From positions 1-64,000 of the forward strand of contig JACQFD010000023.1 in NCBI GenBank assembly GCA_016200225.1: DNA of 64,000 nucleotides, in the 5' to 3' direction. The stretch comes from Planctomycetota bacterium. GTDB lineage: Bacteria > Planctomycetota > UBA1135 > JACQFD01. The notes under the pieces were generated by a model. The model saw nothing but the letters and a program-made list of their open reading frames with translations. It was not told the origin of the DNA and searched no databases. The first letter of the stretch is position 1. Each line of letters opens with the position of its first letter. The translations under genes were made by a program, and so were the position numbers. Shown piece after piece: positions 28,546 through 37,948 of the stretch.

Positions 28546-28612
28546 GAAGCGGTTTCATAAGATTCTCGAAACGCGCGCGGCTCGAGAGATTCATAAAACC
28601 ACTTCCAGTTCA
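28544..28612. repeat. dispersed palindromic repeat, full copy 2
   Basis: Left arm GAGAAGCGGTTTCATAAGAT, a GC-rich centre (AAACGCGCGCGG) and a right arm ending ATAAAACCACTTCCAGTTC. It starts on the stop codon of the histidine kinase gene and ends at the stop of the convergent SGNH gene, so it fills the whole gap between the two genes and could terminate transcription in both directions. Confidence 0.9.
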
Positions 28613-29869
28613 CTTCGGAAGCGCCGCGCCTTTCAGTAATTGTTGTTTATGTATCGCCTCGGCGAAGAGTCTGCCGACGGCGCGGCAACCGGCGTCGGTG
28701 AAGTGATCTGTATCTTCCAGCGGATAGTATCCCTGCTTGCGCTCGAGTTCCGCGTCGATGTCGAACAGCGGCGACCGCGTCTCGCGCGCGACTTCGCGAA
28801 TCATATCATTCATGGCGCGCAGCGCGTCGCGGGTCATCGCCCAGTCGGGCATGTAGAGCGCCGTTTGAGTTCCGTAGCGATGGTATTCCTCCTCCGGCTC
28901 GCCGCCCTTGAATCGAAACGCAAATGTAGCAAACGCGGGGATCGCGCCGGATGCCTTGACGGTCTTCTAGAACTGTAGTAATTCTTCGCGAAATTGCGCC
29001 AGGTGGCCCGGCAAAAGATATAAATTATTCTCGGCCTTTCCATCGTATACATATCCCGACTCGGCTTCGATCAAATCGCGTACTTCGACCATGCGCGCCG
29101 CGCGTTCCGGAGATCCGGGCGTGGCGCGCGCCGCCTCGCGCCGGATCGCCTGCGCCATCTCCGCCTGTTTCGATTGGAGCCCCAGTTGCGTTTCGAGGAC
29201 GAGCCAGATCGAAGAATGCGATAACAATTCCGAAATCGGTCCCGTAATTTTTACAGGAGGACGCGTTCGCGGATCCAACCCGAGCGCCTGCCTCCTGCTC
29301 GCCATGAGATCGTTAATTAAATTGTACATAATAACGATATCCGGCAGATACTTGGCCAAATGCTGTTCATATCGAAGCGTGGCGCGATTGTCCGTCGCGC
29401 CGGGCAAGCCTCCGTTCATCACTTCGACGTGCCAGGGAACTCGCGCCGTCGACCGCAATTCCAACTCGAGAAACGCGGGGAACGTCGTCGAGTCGCTCGA
29501 ACTCATCGAACCGAAACAGGTGGATCCGCCAATACAACAAATCCGAAAAGCGTCGGCGGGCTTCGGCTCGATCACCGGCTTCCCGCGGAAATCCTGCGCA
29601 TTGATATGAATTGCTTTTCCCTGGATCTTGCCCGGGACGAAGTCGACCAGTTCGCCCGACTCGTCGACTTTGAATATTTGTATATTTTCTCCGAGACAGC
29701 GTTTTCGATAACTATCAAAATCCGTGGCCTCCGACTTCGCGACCACGATCGCTCGAGTTATCCATTCCGCCGCGGCAAGCGTCGCGACGGTCGCGCCAAG
29801 GGAGAGCAGCAGTTTTCTGACGACGGGCTTCATGAATTTGAGCGATGAACCATACGAGTCCCCTTTCAT
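28610..29869 (-). CDS. SGNH/GDSL-hydrolase-like membrane-anchored protein interrupted by an in-frame TAG
   Basis: The continuous frame is 420 codons: ATG 29869 (or 29833, MKPVVRKLLL), one N-terminal membrane anchor, the block I-like CCIGGSTCFGS, the central NGGLPGATDNRATLRYEQ and MYNLINDL blocks, then TAG at 28967-28969 (codon 301) after LLQF. In the same frame it continues KTVKASGAIPAFATFAF to the block V-like LEDTDHFTDAGC carrying the catalytic Asp/His, ending at TGA 28610. The truncated form would lack that dyad. Explanations: a nonsense mutation (inactivated gene), a sequencing error, or readthrough. SGNH proteins of this anchored type often act on polysaccharide esters; the substrate here is unknown. 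Confidence 0.75.
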
Positions 29870-30146
29870 GACAATAACACTCTTAATCGATGTCCGCGCC
29901 CGCGGGGCGGCCGCAACCGGAATACGCATTCGGCATCGCGATACCCGTTCGCGAGGGGTTTCGCCATGCGGGCGGCGCTGTTTGGCCGCATCGTCCGGGC
30001 GACTTCGCGTGAAGTTGCCCCTCTTTTTTCTTGATCCCGCGCAATGTTTAATTATCAGATCGTCCCGAGCTTTTGATAAAGATCACGTCTCGAACTTCGC
30101 GGCGCTAAACGATCCGGCCGCCGCATTATTATAAATTTATAATAAC

Positions 30147-31400
30147 TTATTTCTCACGCACCAGCTCGAAGTTTACATCGACGATCGTTTCCGCCGGGAT
30201 TTCGACAATTTGAGATTCGATCGGTTTATAACCTTTAATCTTAAATACGCCCACGAGGTATTTTCCGGGCAAAGTTACGTTGACTCCGCACTTGCCATTT
30301 GCAGTCCAGATCCCGCTCTGCCGTCCCGAATGTCCCACGCTTTTTGCAAAGAGCGGCAATCTGGAATTTATCATTTCCGGTTGCCCCGGCGCGAGGGCGC
30401 GCACGCCGCAAGCGCGCTCAAGCGTTATTGTCGTGCGAAATGCATTCGGCGTCAATGAAACCGTCGTGCGCGTGAATTTATACGGATAACCGGTCGATTG
30501 CAGCGTTAGCGATCCTTCCGGCGCGCGAAATGTAAACAGACCCGACTTGGGATTGCGCGACGCGGATTCCGCCTGAGCGCTCGACTCGCCCTCGGGACAA
30601 CGACTCCACCAAATCAAATCCACATCCGCGGCATCGACGCCGGCTTTATCGACGATGCGAATGCTAACATCAACCGGCTCGGGCACGCGTAGTTCGACGT
30701 TCGTCAATCCGGCCGGCGGAACGTCGACGACTTCACAAATTCCGAGCGGCTCGATTTGTAATTTATACTTATATGGTATCACGCCGTCGGCGTTCCAAAG
30801 ATATATATTATCCCCCCTCGAAGGCATTTCCCTCAAAGCGATTTCTTTTTCGTCATCCTGTATATTTAAATAATCGCCGCGTACTCGCGCGATCTTCAAT
30901 CGCACATTGGACTTCGCCCACGCGCGCGGCAACTGTAGTGTCCCCGCCAACTTCACGGGATCGCCGGACAATACCTTGGGAGCCTCGCGCAGTTTCATGG
31001 GAACGGATACACGCATGCCGGAATGCAGTTGAACATGTCCCGTCGCGAGAATCCGTTCCTCGTTCGTCGACGCGTCGGCCATCGCATACAATATATATTC
31101 GCCCTCGGGAATATCATTGATAATTATAGACTCCCTTCCGCCGCAGTCGATCATTGCAAAAAGCCGCTCCATCGACCGCGACTCGAAAGTACTCCAGTAC
31201 TTGGGAGACTCGATATCGATTTCAAGCTGATTGGCGAAGCAGAGCCTTACAACCGATTCCGCGGGCGGTTTTGTTAAAAACTTCAACTCCAACGTCGCGG
31301 GTTTCGATCGCCACGATCTCCACAACACGCCTCCCGCGATCGCAATCGCGAACACAACAATAAGAACGGCGAGGCGCGGGAGTTGTTGTATATATCGCAT
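30147..31400 (-). CDS. membrane-anchored protein with carboxypeptidase-regulatory-like domains
   Basis: A 417-residue protein with an N-terminal membrane anchor (LAVLIVVFAIAIAGGVLW, about 10-28). The rest is a series of beta-sandwich segments with the pattern of carboxypeptidase-regulatory-like and related domains: DIPEGEYILYAMADA, VDVPPAGLTNVELRV, RAPEGSLTLQSTGY and the final VTLPGKYLVGVFKIKGYKP. No catalytic motif. It starts 7 bases after the stop of the similar gene at 31408, so the two form an operon and were probably duplicated or evolved together. Confidence 0.75.
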   Translation of the reverse strand: MRYIQQLPRLAVLIVVFAIAIAGGVLWRSWRSKPATLELKFLTKPPAESVVRLCFANQLEIDIESPKYWSTFESRSMERLFAMIDCGGRESIIINDIPEGEYILYAMADASTNEERILATGHVQLHSGMRVSVPMKLREAPKVLSGDPVKLAGTLQLPRAWAKSNVRLKIARVRGDYLNIQDDEKEIALREMPSRGDNIYLWNADGVIPYKYKLQIEPLGICEVVDVPPAGLTNVELRVPEPVDVSIRIVDKAGVDAADVDLIWWSRCPEGESSAQAESASRNPKSGLFTFRAPEGSLTLQSTGYPYKFTRTTVSLTPNAFRTTITLERACGVRALAPGQPEMINSRLPLFAKSVGHSGRQSGIWTANGKCGVNVTLPGKYLVGVFKIKGYKPIESQIVEIPAETIVDVNFELVREK

Positions 31401-31407
31401 GGTGTTA

Positions 31408-33696
31408 TTACCGAAGAGTCGTCAGCAACGTCCCCCCAAGATCGCGCTTCATGTCGGACGGCGGCACCTTCAACTCGAATTCGGAGCCGCCGCGAACGAT
31501 GCGCCATGTCACATCGTACGATTTCGCCAACGCGGACGCCCAGACGGCCTGCGACTCGTCAATTGTATGAAATGACTGCCCGTCGATCGCGACGACAAAG
31601 TCCCCCGTCCGAAGTCCAATTTTTGACATCAGTCCGTTCGGAGCCCCGAGGTGGACGCGGTAAGCATTCACGCCGTCGGGTCGAAAGACGATCGACGACG
31701 CCTCGGGAACGGATACGTCCATATACCCGCCATTATTATTAACATAAGCAATCCGATAACGGCCCGCGGGAAGGACGTCGAATTCGATGAACAGTCCGTC
31801 GCCGAGCGCGCGTGTTACAAATAACCAGGGCGCGTCGTCGTCGATTCGCCAGCACGTGACCGACGCGCCTGTCTCGCCGTTTGGAAATCGTATGCGCAGC
31901 GAATGTCCCGAGGGCATGGCTAATGAAACAGAATTGATGCCCGGCTCGAGCATTAGTTTTCGCTCCTCGACGGGAAATCGTTCGGCGGAATCGGAACTTC
32001 CGCGTCCCTTCGCCACGAAAATTACAGTTGCCGGACCGGCGCTCACGGGTCCGAGTTTTATTGTGCCATCGGACCGCAGATCCGACCAAATCGCTTCGTG
32101 CGATCCGTTTCCATCGTCCCTCAGACCGATGGATGGCGGCGCGAATCCCGACGAATCGCTCCATCCGATAACTGTTAGTTTGAGCCAGGCGGGCGTGGGA
32201 ATTTGCACAGTCGCTTCGGTCTGACCGGCCGCGATCGCGACTCTGTGCGGCGGAAATGGAGGCGCCTGAATATTAAGAGTACGCGAAATCGCCGCGGGTA
32301 TTTCTCCTCTGGGACCGAATGGCAGCCAGAATTTTCCGTGTCCCAAACAAACGGTGTCGAAATTTCGAATTCCCTGGTCAGGCCAATCGAAATACGCTCT
32401 CGAAATCGGTTGCTTCTCCGGGCCCGATAATGTCAGCCACAAACCGAATTCGCGAGGCACGGGAGGAAGCTGCAATTCGCACTCTACAAATCCTTCCGAT
32501 ACTACAATGGTTTTCCGCGATTCCACGGGACAGAGTTCGTTTCTCGCGACGGATACTACATAAGTTCCGGGATCCAGATCCATGAAGACAGCCGTGCCTT
32601 CGCCGCCGGCATCGACGGACTTCGTGAACTTCCCCTCGAGGGTCTTTGCATCGTGTACATCCGCGGAAACCGGTTCGATGGACACGACGGCGGCCGGCCA
32701 ACGCTCGCCATTTGTAGTATTCACGGCCGCGCGGATCACGCCGCGCGCGCGCAACGCGACCGTTAATGTTTGAGAAGCGCGGTCTTCGCGAATATTCAAA
32801 TCGACCGCTTCGGATGCTAATAAAATCGCGGATCCGTCGGTCTTGGAAAAACACCGCGCGATCGCCCGGACTCGAAATTCGCCCGGGGCGCGCCAGATTT
32901 TGGGCGAACCCGGCGTCCATTTTTCCCAATCCGTATCGTTGAATCCCCTGCGATCTCTACTAACAATAATTTCAGCCGCGGCCGGCGGCGCACCGTCCGG
33001 CGTCCTGATGTCGATCTGTACTTCGCCGAGCTTCTCGGCCACAAAGTCAACGATAGACTCCGAACCCGGACGGACGCTGGACGGAACGATGGCGCGGAGC
33101 GAAACGCCGTTTTGCAGCGCGCTCACGGACCAAAGATTATTATCCAAGGCGTCGAAGACATAATTACCATCAGACCCCGTCTGCACGGATCGTTTTTCGG
33201 TCGAGTTGGCGGGGCGCCGCCGCGGAATATGCGCAACGTCGGCGTAACTCGAGAAACCGAGACTCAGACTTAAATTAAAATTATCTTCAGAATAAACTTC
33301 CCGATAGCTGGGCGGCTCGTTTTCGACGATCGACGACGTCACGGTCACGCCGTCCACCGGTTTGCCCTCTTGATCGAGAACCCGGCCCCGAATCGATCCC
33401 TTTTCATTTGGATTTGAACTCCGCTTCGGTTTTTTTTCACCGATCGGCAATCTAAATATAACATTGACGTCCGCGTCCGTCCCAATTTCCCCGCGGCGCG
33501 CCGATTCGATATCGGAAACTCTCGCGGGGTTGGACGCCGACGCGGATTCGCAAGTGGACGAACCCGATATGACAAATTCCGCCTTTGCGAGGACTCCCGA
33601 GGGAAATGTAAAGAATACTAGACTTAATAATAGACCAAGCGCCAGGCCGGCCAATCCGCTGCTGGCCGCGAGCGCGGCCGGATGTTGAAAACGCAT
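31408..33696 (-). CDS. secreted carboxypeptidase-regulatory-like protein with C-terminal PDZ-like domain
   Basis: About 762 residues: an N-terminal membrane segment or signal (ASSGLAGLALGLLLSLVFFTF), a first carboxypeptidase-regulatory-like domain (GRVLDQEGKPVDGVTVTS), several further beta-sandwich domains with the MDLDPGTYVVSVARNE and VLPAGRYRIAYVNN signature, and a C-terminal PDZ-like segment (MSKIGLRTGDFVVAIDGQS). ATG 33696 is the start that gives the membrane segment; the longer frame is extra. It is co-transcribed with the gene at 30147. The probable role is structural or in protein binding at the envelope. Confidence 0.8.
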   Translation of the reverse strand: MRFQHPAALAASSGLAGLALGLLLSLVFFTFPSGVLAKAEFVISGSSTCESASASNPARVSDIESARRGEIGTDADVNVIFRLPIGEKKPKRSSNPNEKGSIRGRVLDQEGKPVDGVTVTSSIVENEPPSYREVYSEDNFNLSLSLGFSSYADVAHIPRRRPANSTEKRSVQTGSDGNYVFDALDNNLWSVSALQNGVSLRAIVPSSVRPGSESIVDFVAEKLGEVQIDIRTPDGAPPAAAEIIVSRDRRGFNDTDWEKWTPGSPKIWRAPGEFRVRAIARCFSKTDGSAILLASEAVDLNIREDRASQTLTVALRARGVIRAAVNTTNGERWPAAVVSIEPVSADVHDAKTLEGKFTKSVDAGGEGTAVFMDLDPGTYVVSVARNELCPVESRKTIVVSEGFVECELQLPPVPREFGLWLTLSGPEKQPISRAYFDWPDQGIRNFDTVCLGHGKFWLPFGPRGEIPAAISRTLNIQAPPFPPHRVAIAAGQTEATVQIPTPAWLKLTVIGWSDSSGFAPPSIGLRDDGNGSHEAIWSDLRSDGTIKLGPVSAGPATVIFVAKGRGSSDSAERFPVEERKLMLEPGINSVSLAMPSGHSLRIRFPNGETGASVTCWRIDDDAPWLFVTRALGDGLFIEFDVLPAGRYRIAYVNNNGGYMDVSVPEASSIVFRPDGVNAYRVHLGAPNGLMSKIGLRTGDFVVAIDGQSFHTIDESQAVWASALAKSYDVTWRIVRGGSEFELKVPPSDMKRDLGGTLLTTLR

Positions 33697-33880
33697 CGTG
33701 AGGTTCGTGTGAAGGTATTCCCGTTGTATACGCGGCGCGAGCGCGATTGTTTCTTTTTGCGCATGACGGGCGCGAATGCACGCGAATCGGGCGGTTGCGC
33801 GGAGCGGCGTATCGGGAACCCGCCGCAACGGCGGCATCGTTCAAAAGTCCCGTCGGATGCGCCGTCGATTTCGGTAATGA

Positions 33881-34759
33881 CTACTTTTTTAGTTTCGAGA
33901 CGAGCTCGTTATTGATTTTTCCGGAGGAATCTACAATTCCGTTCGATTTTAGACTTTCGATCACGCCGCTCGGAAACGCCGCGAGTTCCGCGGCGCAGGC
34001 CGGCAGGAAGTGTGTATTTTTTTGTATCGCCTGATGATGCTTGAAGCCCAGTCGGACGGCCTCGACGCGATAGTCGACCTGCACGTCCGCGTCGGAACCG
34101 ATCACTAACTTTTCGGGCTCGCGCGAAACGATCCATACAGTTGCCTTTTTTCCGACGGGCGTCGCCACGGCGGTCATGCCGTCGCGTTCGGCCATGAATG
34201 AAAACTCTTTGGGAAGTTTAATGATCGTTTCGCCGTCCTTCACGCGCGTCGTCCCGCGAAAATAGACTCCGTCCTCCGGCCCCTCCTGCGAAACAAATAC
34301 GATTTCCGTCGCGGGATCGGAGGGATTGGGAGATACGAAGTTCTTTTGACCGGTAACCATTAATTGCTGGCCCGTAATTCTTCCGGTTGAGCCGTTCAGC
34401 GAGATCGTCGCCGCGCCGTTCGCCGGATTGTGCAATATTAAATTACCGACGACGGACTCGTCGCCAAAAACTGTAACGATGGAATCGGACGGAACCTTTC
34501 CCGATATCAATTCGACGCCGCGGTTGGTCCCAATGGTAGTCTTCGCGCGCAGCGTCGCCGTCGAATTGATTGTTAGTGTGTCGCCCGCGGATGCGCCGAT
34601 GACCGTCGCTTCGCGGCCGTCCGGAGCGACCGCGGACATCAGCGGTTTTGCGGCAGGTCTGCTTGCCGTGTCCTGCGCGGCGCGACCGCCGGAGAAGTAG
34701 TACAGGGCGGCGCCGTTTATTATTAATACACCGAGAACGCCAAATCGAATTGCGGACAT
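33881..34759 (-). CDS. secreted protein with adhesin/tail-fibre-like sequence
   Basis: About 292 residues. ATG 34759 (MSAIRFGVLG) has a good Shine-Dalgarno site, GGAGG six bases upstream, and gives a signal or membrane anchor. The first half shows short repetitive beta strands (TINSTATLRAKTTIG, NLILHNPANGAATISLNGSTG) as in beta-helix fibres. The second half (FRGTTRVKDGETIIKLPKEF to DADVQVDYRVEAVRLGF) resembles a module often found next to fibre repeats in bacterial surface proteins. No YGTG module. The last residues are lysine-rich. The function is unknown; a surface fibre is my best guess. Confidence 0.6.
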   Translation of the reverse strand: MSAIRFGVLGVLIINGAALYYFSGGRAAQDTASRPAAKPLMSAVAPDGREATVIGASAGDTLTINSTATLRAKTTIGTNRGVELISGKVPSDSIVTVFGDESVVGNLILHNPANGAATISLNGSTGRITGQQLMVTGQKNFVSPNPSDPATEIVFVSQEGPEDGVYFRGTTRVKDGETIIKLPKEFSFMAERDGMTAVATPVGKKATVWIVSREPEKLVIGSDADVQVDYRVEAVRLGFKHHQAIQKNTHFLPACAAELAAFPSGVIESLKSNGIVDSSGKINNELVSKLKK

Positions 34760-34835
34760 TGGAACCTCCATTTGGAATTGTAATCGAATCGGACGCGGCA
34801 TCCGACGCGGGACCGGACGGGGCTATTCCCGCGGA

Positions 34836-35543
34836 TCAACACTTGACCGTCTTGCGTTTCTTGCCGAGGGATCCGCGTTTCCTCGCTTTTTGTATGTAAT
34901 CGGGCGCGTACGGAACTTTGCACTCGGTGTTGCCCATGCCGACAACGATGGGTCCGAGTTTCTCCGCCGTTTGAAGCGCGGCGTCCGAAAGCGAACCCAC
35001 ATAACTCCCCACGGCGATCAGAAAACCGTTCATAACATATTGAACGCGGTCCGGCTGTCGGCGGATCGTTTCGCGAACGCGATCCATCAATTGTTTCAAC
35101 TCCGCCATATTTAATTTCGCGTCGTCCGTCATCGCTACAATTCCGCTCAGCGTGGCCCAGCCCGTCGCCGCGATTTTCGCGTTCTTCGATTCGATCCACT
35201 CGAGCGCCAGCTCGCGCCCGTGGCCGCTCTCCGCCGCCACCCACGGAACTGTGTATTCGCTTAACATATTACAACTGGCTTTTTCCGCCCAATGCTTGAG
35301 ATTCTTTTTGGTCATCTTGAAATCATCCGCGACGAGACCGGCCAGATACATCGCGTCGTAGATGCCCGTGTCATACAGATCGAGCGCCAGTTGATAATTC
35401 TTCCTTACGCGCTTCTGTATTTTCTTCAATTCCTCGATTTTGACTCCAAAAAAGGGCTCTTGAACGCCGTGGTTTTTCAGGACGTTTTTGTAAGCTTCCT
35501 TGCCCAGTGCTTTCAGTTCTTTAACAATTTCGTCGACAGTCAT
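34836..35543 (-). CDS. AlkD-family DNA alkylation repair protein
   Basis: A 235-residue protein of the DNA alkylation repair (AlkD-like) HEAT-repeat family. Features: GVKIEELKKIQKRV, LYDTGIYDAMYLAGLVAD, WAEKASCNMLSEYTVPW and FLIAVGSYVGSL. Characterised AlkD members are DNA glycosylases that excise alkylated bases. ATG 35543 has AAGGA upstream. The lysine-rich C terminus (RKRGSLGKKRKTVK) is seen in several members. It is 76 bases upstream of the adhesin-like gene on the same strand, which may be coincidental. Confidence 0.85.
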   Translation of the reverse strand: MTVDEIVKELKALGKEAYKNVLKNHGVQEPFFGVKIEELKKIQKRVRKNYQLALDLYDTGIYDAMYLAGLVADDFKMTKKNLKHWAEKASCNMLSEYTVPWVAAESGHGRELALEWIESKNAKIAATGWATLSGIVAMTDDAKLNMAELKQLMDRVRETIRRQPDRVQYVMNGFLIAVGSYVGSLSDAALQTAEKLGPIVVGMGNTECKVPYAPDYIQKARKRGSLGKKRKTVKC

Positions 35544-35730
35544 GATCGTTTCCTTTGGATTCGTCGGGGCGGACGCGCCGCGCGCGGGTCTCGGCCGAAG
35601 GCGCCGCGCGCGCCAAATGGACCACATCGTTCGCGTCCTGTAAATCGGAAAGTTCCGCGTCTCGGCGGCGCACTATTTACTAAAAGTGGCCGCTTGCGCC
35701 GCGCCCGCGTCCGCGGGAAAATTCCCGCCC

Positions 35731-36261
35731 ATGTCGCACAATCTGGCGCGTCCGCTCGTTGCAACGATTACAATACTGCTGTCCGCTTGCGCCGGAATCG
35801 ATGCAAGCGCGGCGGCAAAGGCGCAACCGCGCCCGCCACTCCATGACGAATTCCTCGACCACTTGGTCGGCGAATGGGAGTTGACGCGATCGGTGCGCGG
35901 CACGATTGCACACAACAGTGTCGCCGCGAACTGGATCCTCGGACATCAGTTCGTATGTTTACAAATGGTGGATGTACAAAAACCGCCGGCGTACGAAGCC
36001 ATGGTCCTCATCGGTTATGATCAGGAGCGCTCGCAGTATGTCGCGCACTGGTGCGATTCGTATGGAGGCGCGTTCGCGGCGCTCGGCCGCGGCGTGCGAA
36101 ATAACAATTCCATCGAGTTCCGATTCGAATATAAAGACGGGCCGTTTTACAATACATTTGCTTGGGACCCGAGGACCGACAGTTGGTTTTGCAAACTCGA
36201 AAACGGCGCCGCGGACGGCACGCGAAAACCGTTCGCCGAAGACCGCCTCGTCCGCCGTTGA
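35731..36261 (+). CDS. DUF1579-family lipoprotein
   Basis: A 176-residue protein with a lipoprotein signal (ATITILLSAC, lipobox LSAC) and a DUF1579-like body: LVGEWELTRS, AMVLIGYDQERSQYVAHWCDS and ALGRGVRNNNSIEF. ATG 35731 gives the signal; the longer frame from 35686 is probably not used. It is a paralogue of the unsecreted protein at 21588. The function of the family is unknown. Confidence 0.8.
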   Translation: MSHNLARPLVATITILLSACAGIDASAAAKAQPRPPLHDEFLDHLVGEWELTRSVRGTIAHNSVAANWILGHQFVCLQMVDVQKPPAYEAMVLIGYDQERSQYVAHWCDSYGGAFAALGRGVRNNNSIEFRFEYKDGPFYNTFAWDPRTDSWFCKLENGAADGTRKPFAEDRLVRR

Positions 36262-36363
36262 AATTTTAGAGGGATTTGTCCTCGTCCGCCGGAATTCCGG
36301 CCACACATGCAGCGGAGCGCGGATTGGAAGTGCGTACGCAACCTTCTACGCAGAGACACCGCC

Positions 36364-37842
36364 ATGCAACTCCACTCGAAAATCCCATCTTTGACAGCCA
36401 TCGTTCTAGGTCTGGCGACGATCGCCTCGGCGCCGGCCGCGCGCGCACAACAATTCCAGCCCGGCGATATTTATATTAATTCGGCGTCCATCTCGGAGAG
36501 TCCGAATCCGTATCTTCCAATTTCGGCGATCGTTCGCGTCGATGGAATCTCCGGCGCCACTTCGATCATGAAACAATTCGTGTCGCCGACGGGACAGTAT
36601 TCGAACATTGCATACGACGCGGTGCGCGACCGTCTCGTGTTTACTTATTTTTCCGGCGATTTGTACACGGCGTGGGGAATCACGGCCATGGACGCGGCGG
36701 GCAACGAAACGCTGATTCCGTTCGGACCACTGCCCTATGGTTATGCGGCCTATCTGGTCGCGCCTTCGTCGAACGGTAATATTTACGGCGTTCGCAACCT
36801 CGGAGGAGGTCCCACTCCCTACGTCTTCGACTTCGTCGACATCGCAAATATTACACATACGCTCATCGACGGTTCGACTGGTTTACAATTCTTCCTGACG
36901 ACGCAGCCGCGTCACATGTTCTACGAACCGACGACGAATTCTTTATTTGTAACTTCTTTCGATTCGACTTCGACGTGCGGCTACACCCAGTCGACGGTCG
37001 TTCGCAAAATTCCGCTCAGCGCGGACGGCAGTACGGTCGTCGGCCCCGTCCAGTCGGTCACGGTTTGCGTGTCCGGAGAATTCTATGGAATGGTGCCGGT
37101 CGGCCTTTCACGCGGCGCCGGCACGTCGTTGAATCTCACGACGGCCGGATATATTAATGTAAACACGGCGATCTTTAGCATTGACCCCGCGACGCTCACG
37201 GCGACTCCGACCGCGCAGATTCTCGGAGATCCTCTCGATCCGATGGCTGATTCGGGGGGCGTGTATTCTCATATTTACAATAGAACCGCCATCTTGGACT
37301 CGTTCGGCGACCGGTTGCGCATGGGGTCGGCGGCGGGGATCTGGACGCTCACGCCGAGTACGTCCGACCCCATGGTTTCGAGTATCGGCGGCTCGGGCGA
37401 AGTTGTTACATTAACCGAGGTCGATTACGGCGGTCTCGGGCTACAATCGTATGGATCCGGCCTCGCCGGCTGCGACGGCCCCGAAGTATTGTATGGTTTG
37501 ACGGCGCCAAAGGCGGGAAGTAACAGTTTCCGCTTTGCGTGCACGAATGCGCCGCCCAATTCGCTCGGACTCGTGATCGTGGGCGATGCGATCGATCAAT
37601 TCGGATCCGATTATTTCGGAATCGGCATTCCGATTTATATTGATGTATTCATGACGACGCAGTTCATCCCCGTGGATATGTATAGCAATGCGTACGGCGA
37701 TTCCGCGTCGGGCCCGCTTTCGATCGACGCGTCATTAGTAGGAATGGAATTCTACGCGGAGGCGATCTGGGCATGGACGACGTGTAGTCTCCCTCCGCTC
37801 GGACTCAGCGCTTCGAGCGGTTTGAAACTAACGATTCAATAG
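36364..37842 (+). CDS. secreted propeller-like protein with YGSG C-terminal module
   Basis: A 492-residue protein: signal peptide (AIVLGLATIASAPAARAQ), a beta-propeller-like region without FG-GAP motifs (AYDAVRDRLVFTYFSGDLYT, NGNIYGVRNLGG, FYEPTTNSLFVTSFD) and the C-terminal module YGSGLAGCDG to GLKLTIQ. ATG 36364 is preceded by CAGAGACACC, as at 22405 and 17430. Ends in TAG. It is probably an extracellular or surface protein. Confidence 0.85.
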   Translation: MQLHSKIPSLTAIVLGLATIASAPAARAQQFQPGDIYINSASISESPNPYLPISAIVRVDGISGATSIMKQFVSPTGQYSNIAYDAVRDRLVFTYFSGDLYTAWGITAMDAAGNETLIPFGPLPYGYAAYLVAPSSNGNIYGVRNLGGGPTPYVFDFVDIANITHTLIDGSTGLQFFLTTQPRHMFYEPTTNSLFVTSFDSTSTCGYTQSTVVRKIPLSADGSTVVGPVQSVTVCVSGEFYGMVPVGLSRGAGTSLNLTTAGYINVNTAIFSIDPATLTATPTAQILGDPLDPMADSGGVYSHIYNRTAILDSFGDRLRMGSAAGIWTLTPSTSDPMVSSIGGSGEVVTLTEVDYGGLGLQSYGSGLAGCDGPEVLYGLTAPKAGSNSFRFACTNAPPNSLGLVIVGDAIDQFGSDYFGIGIPIYIDVFMTTQFIPVDMYSNAYGDSASGPLSIDASLVGMEFYAEAIWAWTTCSLPPLGLSASSGLKLTIQ

Positions 37843-37948
37843 CGAACCGTCCGGCGCCCGCGGACCCCTCCGAACCCGGAAACGGCGGCGGGAGTCCGAT
37901 GCGGCGCCGGATTTATTAATTAAAGAATCACGCGGGCTACGGCTACGG

